DNA from: Flavobacterium tagetis
Lineage (GTDB): Bacteria; Bacteroidota; Bacteroidia; Flavobacteriales; Flavobacteriaceae
NCBI RefSeq assembly: GCF_016735615.1
Contig: NZ_JAERSF010000004.1
Location: 62,001-126,000, forward strand
Length of the DNA: 64,000 nucleotides
Direction: 5' to 3'
The position numbers and the translations under genes were made by a program. Positions 55,555 to 63,580 of the stretch are shown in pieces (within the stretch, counting starts at the first letter, position 1; each line of letters starts with the position of its first letter). Below the pieces are notes generated by a model. The model saw nothing but the letters and a program-made list of their open reading frames with translations, had not been told where the DNA came from and searched no databases.

Positions 55555-56215
55555 TCAAAAAGGCTCTTTTCTTTCTTATGAAGCAAACGCATGGTTTGAG
55601 AGAAACAAATCAGTTATTGAAAATTACAGCCTAGAAAGAGATAGGGTAGTTACTCTTATAAAAGAGTACGATTTGAAGGCTGAAAGTATTTTAGAGATTG
55701 GTTGTTCTGCTGGTTATAGATTAAATGCTATAAAATCAATTTTTGCTGACAGTGAAGTGTTTGGTGTCGAGCCATCTGAGAAAGCTATTGAGTATGGAGA
55801 AAGTCATTTTCCTAGCGTAAATTTTATTCATGGAACGGCTGACAATCTAGAACAATTTGATAAGGAGTCCCTCGATATTGTTATAGTTGGATTTGTATTT
55901 TATGTGATTGATAGAAATATTTTGCTAAAAGTTGTTGCTGAAATTGATAGGGTATTAAGAAATGGTGGTATTTTAATTATCGTTGATTTTTTTTCAGAAA
56001 ATTCCCTTAAAAATGTTTATGAACATATCCAGGAGTTTACAGCTTTTTCATTTAAACAAAATTATGACGAAGTATTTACAGCATCTAAGTTATATTATCT
56101 TTTAGATAAATCGACTTGGAATCATTCAGAAAAAAAACTTGATGCATCAAATAACTACTATGACAAATATAGTATTTCATTGTTAAAAAAAGATATTGAA
56201 TCAAGTTACAAATAA
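55541..56215 (+). CDS. class-I SAM-dependent methyltransferase
   Basis: A 224-residue methyltransferase. Motif I is SILEIGCSAGYRLNAIK (about 49-65), followed by motif II-like VFGVEPSEKAIEYGE and the DIVIVGFVFYVIDR/VLRNGGILIIVDFF motif. It lacks any family label I recognise. The N-terminus (SFLSYEANAWFERNKSVIENY) is like that of methyltransferases in sugar and nonulosonic acid loci, so it may methylate a sugar intermediate or the finished glycan. It overlaps pseC by 14 bases and precedes the aldo/keto reductase by 48. The acceptor is unknown. Confidence 0.8.
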   Translation: MEANNQKGSFLSYEANAWFERNKSVIENYSLERDRVVTLIKEYDLKAESILEIGCSAGYRLNAIKSIFADSEVFGVEPSEKAIEYGESHFPSVNFIHGTADNLEQFDKESLDIVIVGFVFYVIDRNILLKVVAEIDRVLRNGGILIIVDFFSENSLKNVYEHIQEFTAFSFKQNYDEVFTASKLYYLLDKSTWNHSEKKLDASNNYYDKYSISLLKKDIESSYK

Positions 56216-56263
56216 ATAATTGTATAATCAAGCTGGTTTTAATGTTGCAAAATTAAAATAAAA

Positions 56264-57130
56264 TTGGAGAAGAAGTTAGTATTAGGTACGGTTCAGATGG
56301 GGCTTGATTATGGAATAAATAATAAGGCGGGTAAAATTCCAGTAGAGGAGAGTTTTAGGATTTTGAAAAAAGCTTTTGAATTAGGAATAAATACAATTGA
56401 TACAGCCGAAGCTTATGGAAGTGCACATCAAGTAATTGGTAATTTTCATAGATTGAATTCGAATATTCAATATAAAATTATTACAAAATTCCCTCATGAA
56501 ATTAAAAAGGATGAAGTTGAACAAAAGATAGTTTCGTATGTTGAGGAACTTAATGTAAATAATTTAGAGGTTTTAATGTTTCATTCCTTCGATTCTTATC
56601 AAAAGAACAAAGAGACTCTTCCTATACTAAATAATTTGAAAAGTAGGGGTTTAATAAAAAATATTGGTGTTTCTGTCTATACTAATTTTCAAATAGAAGT
56701 ACTTCTTTCTGAGGATGAAGTTTCAGTAATTCAATTACCATTTAATTTACTGGACAATGAGTTTCAACGTGGCGATTTGTTAGAAAAAGCTAAATTAGCA
56801 AATAAAGAAATTCATACTCGATCTGCTTTTTTACAAGGTTTGTTTTTTAAGAATCAATTTAATGATGAAGTATCACTGCAATTAGAAGATCATCTCGTTA
56901 AGATTAATAATATTTCTGAAAAAGAAGGTATTAGTCTTACTGAACTTGCTTTAAGCTATTGTTTGGCTCAAAGAAATATTGATAAAGTGTTAATTGGTGT
57001 AGATTCTGAAAACCAACTTATTGAAAATGTATTGGCCGCTGATTATAAAATCAGTGATGATATTATCGGTAAAATAAAAAATATTAAAGTTAAGAATATA
57101 GATTTATTAAACCCATCTTTATGGAAGTAA
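56264..57130 (+). CDS. aldo/keto reductase of the nonulosonic-acid cluster
   Basis: A 288-residue AKR-superfamily protein. It opens LVLGTVQMGLDYGINN. The catalytic region GINTIDTAEAYGSAHQVIG supplies Asp and Tyr, and IKNIGVSVYTNFQIEVLL and VIQLPFNLLDNEFQRG are other conserved parts. The start is TTG at 56264: upstream in frame there is a stop at 56240 and no ATG between. The enzyme would reduce a keto or aldehyde group with NAD(P)H. In this operon it precedes the SpsF-like gene, which it overlaps by 10 bases. Together with the aminotransferase at 57883 it hints at a variant nonulosonic acid step. Confidence 0.82.
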   Translation: MEKKLVLGTVQMGLDYGINNKAGKIPVEESFRILKKAFELGINTIDTAEAYGSAHQVIGNFHRLNSNIQYKIITKFPHEIKKDEVEQKIVSYVEELNVNNLEVLMFHSFDSYQKNKETLPILNNLKSRGLIKNIGVSVYTNFQIEVLLSEDEVSVIQLPFNLLDNEFQRGDLLEKAKLANKEIHTRSAFLQGLFFKNQFNDEVSLQLEDHLVKINNISEKEGISLTELALSYCLAQRNIDKVLIGVDSENQLIENVLAADYKISDDIIGKIKNIKVKNIDLLNPSLWK

Positions 57131-57879
57131 AGACAATTTTAGTTACTCAGGCTAGAAGTGGCAGTACAAGATTACCTGGAAAAGTATTATTGGAAATAGA
57201 AGGGAAATCATTGCTTCAAATTCATCTGGGAAGATTGAAAAGAAGTAAAAAGGCTTCAGAAATAATTGTAGCTACAACTACCAACGAGATCGATGATGAA
57301 CTATTTGATAAGGTTTGTGATTGGGGATATAACTGTTTTAGAGGTTCTGAAACTGATGTGCTTGATCGTTTTTATCAAGCTGTTAAAGATAAAAAACCCG
57401 AATGGATTGTGAGATTGACTTCAGATTGTCCCCTAATAGATCCGGAATTGGTTGATAATATAATAACTTTTGTTCAGGAAAATAATAAGGACTATGGCTC
57501 GAATACATTGATTGAGAATTTTCCTGATGGACAAGATATTGAAGTCTTTAAATTTTCTGTACTTGAAAGGGCGTGGAAAGAAGCTAAGCTTCTGTCTGAA
57601 AGGGAACACGTAACTCCTTATATTAGAAATAATTCAGATTTTAACGGAGGTGTATTATTTAGCTCTATTAATTTTCCATGCGAATTTGATTTCTCAAAAA
57701 TAAGGATGACTGTTGATGAAGATAAAGATTTTAAATTAATAGAGACTCTTATAATGGCTTTGGGATTTAACAAAAATTGGATTGAATATACTAATTATAT
57801 TATTGAAAACAATCTCGAACATATTAATAAAGATATTATTAGAAATGAAGGACTATTAAAGTCTTTAAAAAAAGATTAA
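57121..57879 (+). CDS. SpsF/NeuA-like cytidylyltransferase-family protein
   Basis: A 252-residue nucleotidyltransferase-fold protein (PF02348-like). The CTP-binding signature QARSGSTRLPGKVLLEIEGKSLL lies at about 10-32. GSETDVLDRFYQAVKDKKPEWIVRLTSDCPLIDPELVDNII follows, as in SpsF and CMP-sugar synthetases. It may activate the nonulosonic acid as its CMP derivative, the job of PseF, which is otherwise absent from the visible cluster. The family also includes proteins annotated as glycosyltransferases, so assignment is by context. It overlaps the reductase by 10 bases and precedes the aminotransferase by 3. Confidence 0.85.
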   Translation: MEVKTILVTQARSGSTRLPGKVLLEIEGKSLLQIHLGRLKRSKKASEIIVATTTNEIDDELFDKVCDWGYNCFRGSETDVLDRFYQAVKDKKPEWIVRLTSDCPLIDPELVDNIITFVQENNKDYGSNTLIENFPDGQDIEVFKFSVLERAWKEAKLLSEREHVTPYIRNNSDFNGGVLFSSINFPCEFDFSKIRMTVDEDKDFKLIETLIMALGFNKNWIEYTNYIIENNLEHINKDIIRNEGLLKSLKKD

Positions 57880-57882
57880 TAA

Positions 57883-59190
57883 ATGGGAACAGGACAAGAA
57901 TTGTATAAAAAAGCTAAAAGTTTAATTCCGGGAGGTACAATGTTGTTATCCAAAAGACCGGAAATGTTTTTGCCAGATCATTGGCCATCATATTTTTCTA
58001 AAGCAAAAGGATGTAAAGTTTGGGATCTGGATGGGAAAGAATTTTTGGATATGTCAATTATGGGCATTGGAACGAATACTCTAGGTTATGGAAATGATGA
58101 GGTAGATGCAGCTGTTTTAGAAACAGTAAAAAAAGGCAATATGAGTACTCTTAGTTGTCCTGAAGAAGTTTATCTCGCTGAAAGACTTATCGAAATGAAT
58201 CCATGGGCCGATATGGTACGTTTCGCAAGAAGTGGAGGTGAAGCAAATGCTATAGCAATTAGGATTGCTAGAGCAGCATCTGGAAAAGATAAAGTTGCTA
58301 TATGTGGATATCATGGCTGGCATGATTGGTATCTCTCTGCAAATCATAATGGAGGAGATGATCTTTCAGGGCATTTATTGGCAGGGTTAAATCCTGGAGG
58401 AGTGCCTAAAAGTTTAAAAGATACTGTATTACCATTTCACTATAATAATTATGAAGAACTAGTTGACCTTGTTGAGAATAATGATATAGGTGTAATTAAA
58501 ATGGAAGTAGTCCGTAATTTTGGACCAGAAGATAACTTTTTGCATAAAGTAAGAGAATTGGCAACAAGAAAAAATATTGTGCTTATTTTTGATGAATGTA
58601 CTTCAGGCTTTAGAGAAACTTTTGGAGGTATTTATAAGAAATATGGAGTTGAACCAGATGTTGCTATGTTTGGTAAAACAATTGGTAATGGATATGCGCT
58701 TACTGCGGTTGTTGGAAAAAAATCAGTTATGGAAGCAGCACAAAATACTTTCATAAGCAGTACTTTCTGGACAGAGAGGATCGGACCGACAGCGGCTTTA
58801 GAAACTTTGAAAGTAATGGAAAAAGTTAAATCATGGGAAGTAATCACTGAAATTGGATTAAACATGAAACAGGGATGGCAAAATCTTGCCAATCTGCATA
58901 AGTTAGATATTACTATTTCGGGAATACCAGCTCTATCTACTTATAGTTTTAATAGTGAAAATGCGTTGGCCTATAAAACATTAATTGCACAAGAAATGTT
59001 AAAAAAAGGTTTTTTGGCTAGTACTAATTTTTATGCTGCAACAACACATACAGAGAATGATCTTGATTTGTATTTTAATGCATTAAGTGAAGTCTATAAA
59101 ACAATTGCTGACTGCGAAAATGAAGTGTTAAAAATTGAGAATCTTTTAGAAGGTCCAATTTGCCATGGTGGTTTTAAGAGATTAAATTAG
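57883..59190 (+). CDS. class-III aminotransferase (glutamate-1-semialdehyde aminomutase-like)
   Basis: A 435-residue PLP enzyme. LYKKAKSLIPGGTMLLSKRPEMF is typical of HemL-like proteins. ARSGGEANAIAIRIARAASG binds the cofactor phosphate, YHGWHDWY stacks on the ring, IFDECTSGFRETFGG gives the pyridine-N Asp, and FGKTIGNGYALTAVVG gives the PLP lysine (K265). A housekeeping hemL would be expected elsewhere, so this copy probably has its own substrate. Its place between the SpsF-like and GNAT genes suggests it aminates a sugar-derived carbonyl of the nonulosonic acid or a related residue. Confidence 0.86.
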   Translation: MGTGQELYKKAKSLIPGGTMLLSKRPEMFLPDHWPSYFSKAKGCKVWDLDGKEFLDMSIMGIGTNTLGYGNDEVDAAVLETVKKGNMSTLSCPEEVYLAERLIEMNPWADMVRFARSGGEANAIAIRIARAASGKDKVAICGYHGWHDWYLSANHNGGDDLSGHLLAGLNPGGVPKSLKDTVLPFHYNNYEELVDLVENNDIGVIKMEVVRNFGPEDNFLHKVRELATRKNIVLIFDECTSGFRETFGGIYKKYGVEPDVAMFGKTIGNGYALTAVVGKKSVMEAAQNTFISSTFWTERIGPTAALETLKVMEKVKSWEVITEIGLNMKQGWQNLANLHKLDITISGIPALSTYSFNSENALAYKTLIAQEMLKKGFLASTNFYAATTHTENDLDLYFNALSEVYKTIADCENEVLKIENLLEGPICHGGFKRLN

Positions 59191-59193
59191 ATA

Positions 59194-59754
59194 GTGAAAA
59201 AATATAAATGTTTAATCCAATCTGAATGGATTTCTGATAATTTTAGTTTAATTCCTATAAGGAATGATGATAAATTAGCAATTCTAAAGATGAGAAATGA
59301 GCAGATTTATCATTTAAGGCAAGCAGAGTTATTAACACTAGAAATGCAAGAAGCTTATTTTGAAAATGTTGTAGCTAAATTATTTGACCAAAAAAATCCA
59401 AATCAAATTCTCTTCACTTTTCTTGAAAAAGGAGAATTTATAGGTTATGGAGGATTAGTTCATATAAATTGGATCGACAAGAATGCAGAAGTTTCTTTTA
59501 TAATGCGTACAGAACTTGAAAAGGAAAAATTTTCCTATTACTGGGAAAATTACCTCTCGCTTCTTGAAAAAGTTGCATTCAAAGATTTAAATTTTCACAA
59601 AATTTTCACTTACGCTTTTGATTTGCGACCGCATTTATATTCTGTGTTAGAAAAATCTGGATTTCGCGAAGAGGCACGTCTTAAAGAGCATTGCTGTTTT
59701 CAAGGCAAATATTTGGATGTTGTGATAAACTCAAAATTAAATAGAAATGCTTAG
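59194..59754 (+). CDS. GNAT-family N-acetyltransferase
   Basis: A 186-residue acetyltransferase-fold protein. The central part FTFLEKGEFIGYGGLVHINWIDKNAEVSFIM is the GNAT beta4-beta5 region, and the C-terminal LEKVAFKDLNFHKIFTYAFDLRPHLYSVLEKSGFREEARLKEH contains the LxxxGFxxEgxxr motif of RimJ-like members. The start is GTG at 59194, 3 bases after the aminotransferase stop; no ATG occurs in the early frame. It could N-acetylate an aminosugar intermediate, one of the two candidate PseH functions here. It overlaps the next GNAT gene by 8 bases. Confidence 0.83.
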   Translation: MKKYKCLIQSEWISDNFSLIPIRNDDKLAILKMRNEQIYHLRQAELLTLEMQEAYFENVVAKLFDQKNPNQILFTFLEKGEFIGYGGLVHINWIDKNAEVSFIMRTELEKEKFSYYWENYLSLLEKVAFKDLNFHKIFTYAFDLRPHLYSVLEKSGFREEARLKEHCCFQGKYLDVVINSKLNRNA

Positions 59755-60208
59755 TTTTAGAAAAGCGACGTTAGATGACTTGGATTTGTATTTTGACTGG
59801 GCAAATAATTATGAAGTTAGAGCACAGTCTTATAATTCAGATCCAATAGTTTTTGAAAATCATAAAAAATGGTTTGAAGCTGCTATTAAAAATAGCTTAA
59901 TAGACATGTTTGTTTTTAAAAATTTAGATAATAATCTAATAGGTCAGGTGCGCATTCAAAAACAAAATGATAGAGAAGCTTTAATTGGAGTATCAGTTAG
60001 CCCTGATCAAAGGGGGAAAGGTTATGCGAAAGAAATGTTGTCATTGGCGACAGATTTTTTTTTACAATCTAATAATGGTTTTTTAATCAATGCATATATA
60101 AAAGAAAGTAATTTGATTTCTAAGTTTTCTTTCGAAAAAGCAGGATTTAAATTTAAAGAAATGGTTTCGTATGAAAACTTTATGAGTTTTCATTATATAA
60201 AACAATAG
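59747..60208 (+). CDS. PseH-like/PseG-C-terminal-like GNAT acetyltransferase
   Basis: A 153-residue GNAT. It opens LSFRKATLDDLDLYFDWANNYEVRAQSYNSDPI and continues HKKWFEAAIKNSLIDMFVF. That W-N-VR-S-H-WF pattern is shared with PseH and with the acetyltransferase domain that some PseG proteins carry at their C-terminus. The acetyl-CoA motif A is VSVSPDQRGKGYAKEMLSLA. It probably acetylates the 4-amino group formed by PseC. It lies 3 bases before pseI. The PseG hydrolase domain itself is not present in or next to it. Confidence 0.84.
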   Translation: MLSFRKATLDDLDLYFDWANNYEVRAQSYNSDPIVFENHKKWFEAAIKNSLIDMFVFKNLDNNLIGQVRIQKQNDREALIGVSVSPDQRGKGYAKEMLSLATDFFLQSNNGFLINAYIKESNLISKFSFEKAGFKFKEMVSYENFMSFHYIKQ

Positions 60209-60211
60209 TAA

Positions 60212-61246
60212 ATGAAAATAGATAATTTCAAGATAGATCAAGATAGTAGGGTTTTTATTATTGCAGAGCTTTCAGCTAATCATAATGGTAGTATCGAAAC
60301 TGCTATTGAAACTATTCGTGCTGCAAAACGTGCAGGAGCTGATTGTATAAAATTTCAGACTTATACAGCTGATACGATAACAATAGATAGCAATAAAGAA
60401 GATTTCTTAATTAAAGGTACAATTTGGGAGGGAAAAAATCTTTATAAATTGTATCAAGAGGCTTATACTCCATGGGAGTGGCATAAAGAATTATTTAAAG
60501 TAGCAAAAGAAGAGGGGTTAGTCTATTTTTCTTCTCCATTCGACAAAACAGCTGTTGATTTTTTAGAAACATTGAATGTACCTGCTTATAAGATTGCTTC
60601 CTTTGAAATTACAGACATTCCCTTAATTGAATATGTAGCATCAAAAGGAAAACCAGTAATTATATCTACCGGTATAGCTGAATTAGAGGATATCGAATTA
60701 GCTTTAGATGCATGTCATAGAATGGGTAATAAAGATGTAGCATTGTTGAAATGTACATCTAGTTATCCTGCACCAATTGAAGAGGCCAATATGTGTATGA
60801 TAAAGGATTTATCTGAACGTTACAATGTAATTAGTGGTCTTTCTGATCATACAATGGGATCGACTGTTCCAATTGTTGCAACTGTATTTGGAGCTAAAAT
60901 TATTGAGAAACATTTTATATTAGATCGATCTATTGGTGGTCCAGATTCTTCTTTTTCAATGAATGAAGAAGAGTTTACTTCAATGGTAAAAGCAGTCCGT
61001 GAAGCAGAGAGTGCAATAGGTATAGTAGATTACACCTTGACAGAGAAACAAGTAAAAGGAAAAGATTTTTCGAGATCTCTTTATGTAGTTGAAGACATGA
61101 TGGAAGGGGATATTATAACGGAAGAAAATGTTCGTTCTATTAGGCCAGGTTTTGGTTTGCACCCTAAGTATTATACTCAAATTTTGGGAAAAAAAGTAAA
61201 TTTTGCCATAGAAAAGGGTACTGCTTTTAATGATAAAATGGTATGA
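60212..61246 (+). CDS. pseI: pseudaminic acid synthase (N-acetylneuraminate synthase family)
   Basis: A 344-residue NeuB-type enzyme that condenses phosphoenolpyruvate with a 6-deoxy diacetamido sugar. VFIIAELSANHNGSIETAIETIRAAKRAGADCIKFQTYTADTIT forms the start of the TIM barrel. GTIWEGKNLYKLYQEAYTPWEWH is a hallmark of the PseI branch. KIASFEITDIPLIEYVASKGKPVIISTGIA, LLKCTSSYPAPIEEANM and SGLSDHTMGSTVPIVATVFGAKIIEKHFIL follow. A C-terminal SAF (antifreeze-like) domain starts near 285 (SLYVVEDMMEGDIITEENVRSIRPG). Its ATGA stop overlaps the next start by four bases. Confidence 0.93.
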   Translation: MKIDNFKIDQDSRVFIIAELSANHNGSIETAIETIRAAKRAGADCIKFQTYTADTITIDSNKEDFLIKGTIWEGKNLYKLYQEAYTPWEWHKELFKVAKEEGLVYFSSPFDKTAVDFLETLNVPAYKIASFEITDIPLIEYVASKGKPVIISTGIAELEDIELALDACHRMGNKDVALLKCTSSYPAPIEEANMCMIKDLSERYNVISGLSDHTMGSTVPIVATVFGAKIIEKHFILDRSIGGPDSSFSMNEEEFTSMVKAVREAESAIGIVDYTLTEKQVKGKDFSRSLYVVEDMMEGDIITEENVRSIRPGFGLHPKYYTQILGKKVNFAIEKGTAFNDKMV

Positions 61247-62595
61247 TACCAACAGTTTTATTTTTTGCGAGAGATTATCAATCCAAATTGTTCCCTCTAC
61301 TATCTTCTAATCTTTATCATTCGGTATTTGCTGTTATAAGTAAAAAAGAAAAACAAATTGTTATTGATAACGGAGGAATTGAAGTGATTTGTTTTGAAGA
61401 AGAATTTGATAATTTAGAATATGAAGGTACATTAAATTCTTATTTGCAATATTCATATGGTTGCGATAGAAATTACATTGGTTTATCTCTTTTTGAAAGA
61501 GAAAAAATATTGCAAAAAACAATTATTTTTTGGAAAAATATTTTAGAACGTTATAGTCCTAAATTAATTATTAATGAAACGGTTGCAATTGAATTTGCGG
61601 AGGTCTTGGCAATTGAAGCAGAAAAGAAAGGAATTAAATATCTTTCCTGGATGAGTTTTCCTAAGAATAATACTTTTTATTGGCAGACAAGTCCTTTTCA
61701 TAATTCTTTGAATGGAGTAATTAATGATGTTATCCCTTGTCAAAGTAATATTGATGAGGCGAAGGAGTTTATTAATGGTGTTAAACAAGGAGCTGAACGT
61801 CCTTTTTATGTTAGAAATACTACTTCTCGATATTCTTTAAAAAAATTTATAGGATACTTTAAGTTAATTCTACTTGAATTACGAATGTATTTCATAATGA
61901 ATAAAATTAAAAGAAGGATTATATATGGTACTTCATTAAAACAAAATTTATGTCATATTAAACGCTATTTTTTATCTTTTTTTTATTCTAAAAGTTATTC
62001 TAGAATTGAAGATTTTACTGATTCAGACTTGGTTTTTTATCCATTGCATTATGAGCCTGAGGCAGTTTTATTCTATATGGCTTATTTTTTTGATAATCAG
62101 ATTTATGTCATCGAAAATTTATTAAAATGTCTAAATCAAAACCAAATTCTAGTTGTTAAAGAACACCCACAGCAGCTTGGAGTGCTATTAGAGAAACGGT
62201 TTAGAGATATAAAAAAAAGATACCCTAATTTGATTTTTATTAAAGGAGAAGAGCCTACTGTAAAAATACTTAACAAATGCGATATTATCATCACTCTAGG
62301 TAGCACTGCAGGTTTTGAAGCTTTAGCTCTAAATAAAAAAGTTGTTGTTTTGGGCAGGGTATTTTATGATTCATTTGAAGGGGTTAATGTCTGTAAATCA
62401 TTTAGTGAATTGTATGATTTACTTAGAGGACGTGCAAAATTTCAGATTTCTAGTAATTTTGATTTGTTTGTAGCAAAGATGTTGAAATATGTCAAAGATG
62501 GAAATCCGTTTCCACATAATGAATTATATAAAACTAGTAATATCAATTCAATCATAAGTGCTATCGAATATGAAATTGCTAATGAAAATAAATAA
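61243..62595 (+). CDS. capsule-biosynthesis-type glycosyltransferase (KpsS/GT-B-like)
   Basis: A 450-residue protein of the capsule-synthesis family by motif. LVFYPLHYEPEAVLFYMAYFFDNQIYVIENLLKCL sits mid-chain, and the C-terminal half has ILVVKEHPQQLGVLLEKRFRDI followed by IIITLGSTAGFEALALNKKVVVLGRVFYD, the donor-binding region of such enzymes. The N-terminal half (TVLFFARDYQSKLFPLLSSN) resembles a Rossmann start. It might transfer the nonulosonic acid or a neighbouring sugar; it does not look like PseG. It is very AT-rich and overlaps pseI by 4 bases and the acyltransferase by 14. Confidence 0.7.
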   Translation: MIPTVLFFARDYQSKLFPLLSSNLYHSVFAVISKKEKQIVIDNGGIEVICFEEEFDNLEYEGTLNSYLQYSYGCDRNYIGLSLFEREKILQKTIIFWKNILERYSPKLIINETVAIEFAEVLAIEAEKKGIKYLSWMSFPKNNTFYWQTSPFHNSLNGVINDVIPCQSNIDEAKEFINGVKQGAERPFYVRNTTSRYSLKKFIGYFKLILLELRMYFIMNKIKRRIIYGTSLKQNLCHIKRYFLSFFYSKSYSRIEDFTDSDLVFYPLHYEPEAVLFYMAYFFDNQIYVIENLLKCLNQNQILVVKEHPQQLGVLLEKRFRDIKKRYPNLIFIKGEEPTVKILNKCDIIITLGSTAGFEALALNKKVVVLGRVFYDSFEGVNVCKSFSELYDLLRGRAKFQISSNFDLFVAKMLKYVKDGNPFPHNELYKTSNINSIISAIEYEIANENK

Positions 62596-63580
62596 TTTAG
62601 TTAATTTTATTCTTAATAAAATTAAATTGTATTCCTTTAAATTAAGTCTTAAAAGTAGTTTTATTGTAGGCAATAAGCCTCAATTTAAAAATACTTCTAG
62701 AATAAATGTTTGGGGTAAAGAAGGAAAAATTATTATTGGAGATAACTTCTCAATGGGATTTAATTCTGAATTATACTCTTGGAATGATAATTTAATTATC
62801 GGAAGAGAAACTTCCTTAAATGATAATTGTAAGATTTATGGTGAAGTTTCCATAGGAGCAAATTGTTTGTTTGCTTCAAATATTTTTATTTCGTCAGGGA
62901 CGCATAATTTTTCTTATAACCCTTATTTGCCAATAAAGCAACAGGATAAATTGAAATCTATAAGCAAAGGAGTTCTCGTAGAAGATGATTGCTGGTTGGG
63001 ATTTGGTGTTGTTGTAATGCCAGGTGTTTATATTGGAAAAGGTGCAATTATTGGTTCAAATAGTGTTGTTACAAAAGATGTTTTCCCATATACCATAAAT
63101 GGTGGCGTACCTAGTCGTGAGATAGGTAAAAGGTTGGAATTTAATAATTCATATGATGAGATTAATTGCAATAAGGCTGAGCATTGGCCGTTCTTTTATA
63201 GAGGGTGTAATTATAATCAGTTTAATGATTTAAATACATTAGAAGATGGAATTGAGATAATTGATTCAACAGCTGTGTTTTTAGTTTCGCAGAATTTAAC
63301 AAACAAAATAAGAATAAAAGGTGTTGCTAATTGTAAAATAAAACTTAAGATATTTGTAAATAAGTATCATTTTGAAGAAGTTCAAGTTAATTCAGGTTAT
63401 TTTGATTTTAATTTAAGTTTAGTATTTCAGGAATTATATTGCTCTAATGTTTTTAATAGGCTTTCGAATGATATCATTAATAAGTTTGACGTAATAGTTG
63501 TAGAGACGCATATGTATGATGGAGAAGAATTTAATAAAAAGATATGGAAAGTCTTATCAATAGGATATAATGAAAATTAG
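62582..63580 (+). CDS. left-handed beta-helix (hexapeptide) acyltransferase with C-terminal extension
   Basis: A 332-residue protein from the ATG at 62582 (ATG 62570 or GTG 62558 are alternatives). The first part, to about residue 185, is a hexapeptide-repeat acetyltransferase of the WbbJ/LacA type: IIIGDNFSMGFNSELYSW, LIIGRETSLNDNCKIYGEVSIGANC, SSGTHNFSYN with the catalytic His, DDCWLGFGVVVMPGVYIGKGAIIGSNSVVTKDVFPYTINGGVPSREIG. The remaining 130 residues are of a beta-rich type I do not recognise. It likely O- or N-acylates a sugar of the surface glycan. It overlaps both neighbours slightly. Confidence 0.85.
   Translation: MKINNLVNFILNKIKLYSFKLSLKSSFIVGNKPQFKNTSRINVWGKEGKIIIGDNFSMGFNSELYSWNDNLIIGRETSLNDNCKIYGEVSIGANCLFASNIFISSGTHNFSYNPYLPIKQQDKLKSISKGVLVEDDCWLGFGVVVMPGVYIGKGAIIGSNSVVTKDVFPYTINGGVPSREIGKRLEFNNSYDEINCNKAEHWPFFYRGCNYNQFNDLNTLEDGIEIIDSTAVFLVSQNLTNKIRIKGVANCKIKLKIFVNKYHFEEVQVNSGYFDFNLSLVFQELYCSNVFNRLSNDIINKFDVIVVETHMYDGEEFNKKIWKVLSIGYNEN

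Noticed and set aside
61564-61788. Reverse-strand frames inside the glycan genes and the ribosomal cluster
   Set aside because: They are antisense to well-supported genes, lack any recognisable motif and have the composition expected from frame shadows.
61243-62595. The capsule-type protein as a missing PseG
   Set aside because: Its motifs (KEHPQQLG, TLGSTAGFEALAL) look like capsule-type transferases; PseG also has a GT-B-like fold, but its characteristic N-terminal G-x-G-H-x-x-R motif is not present.
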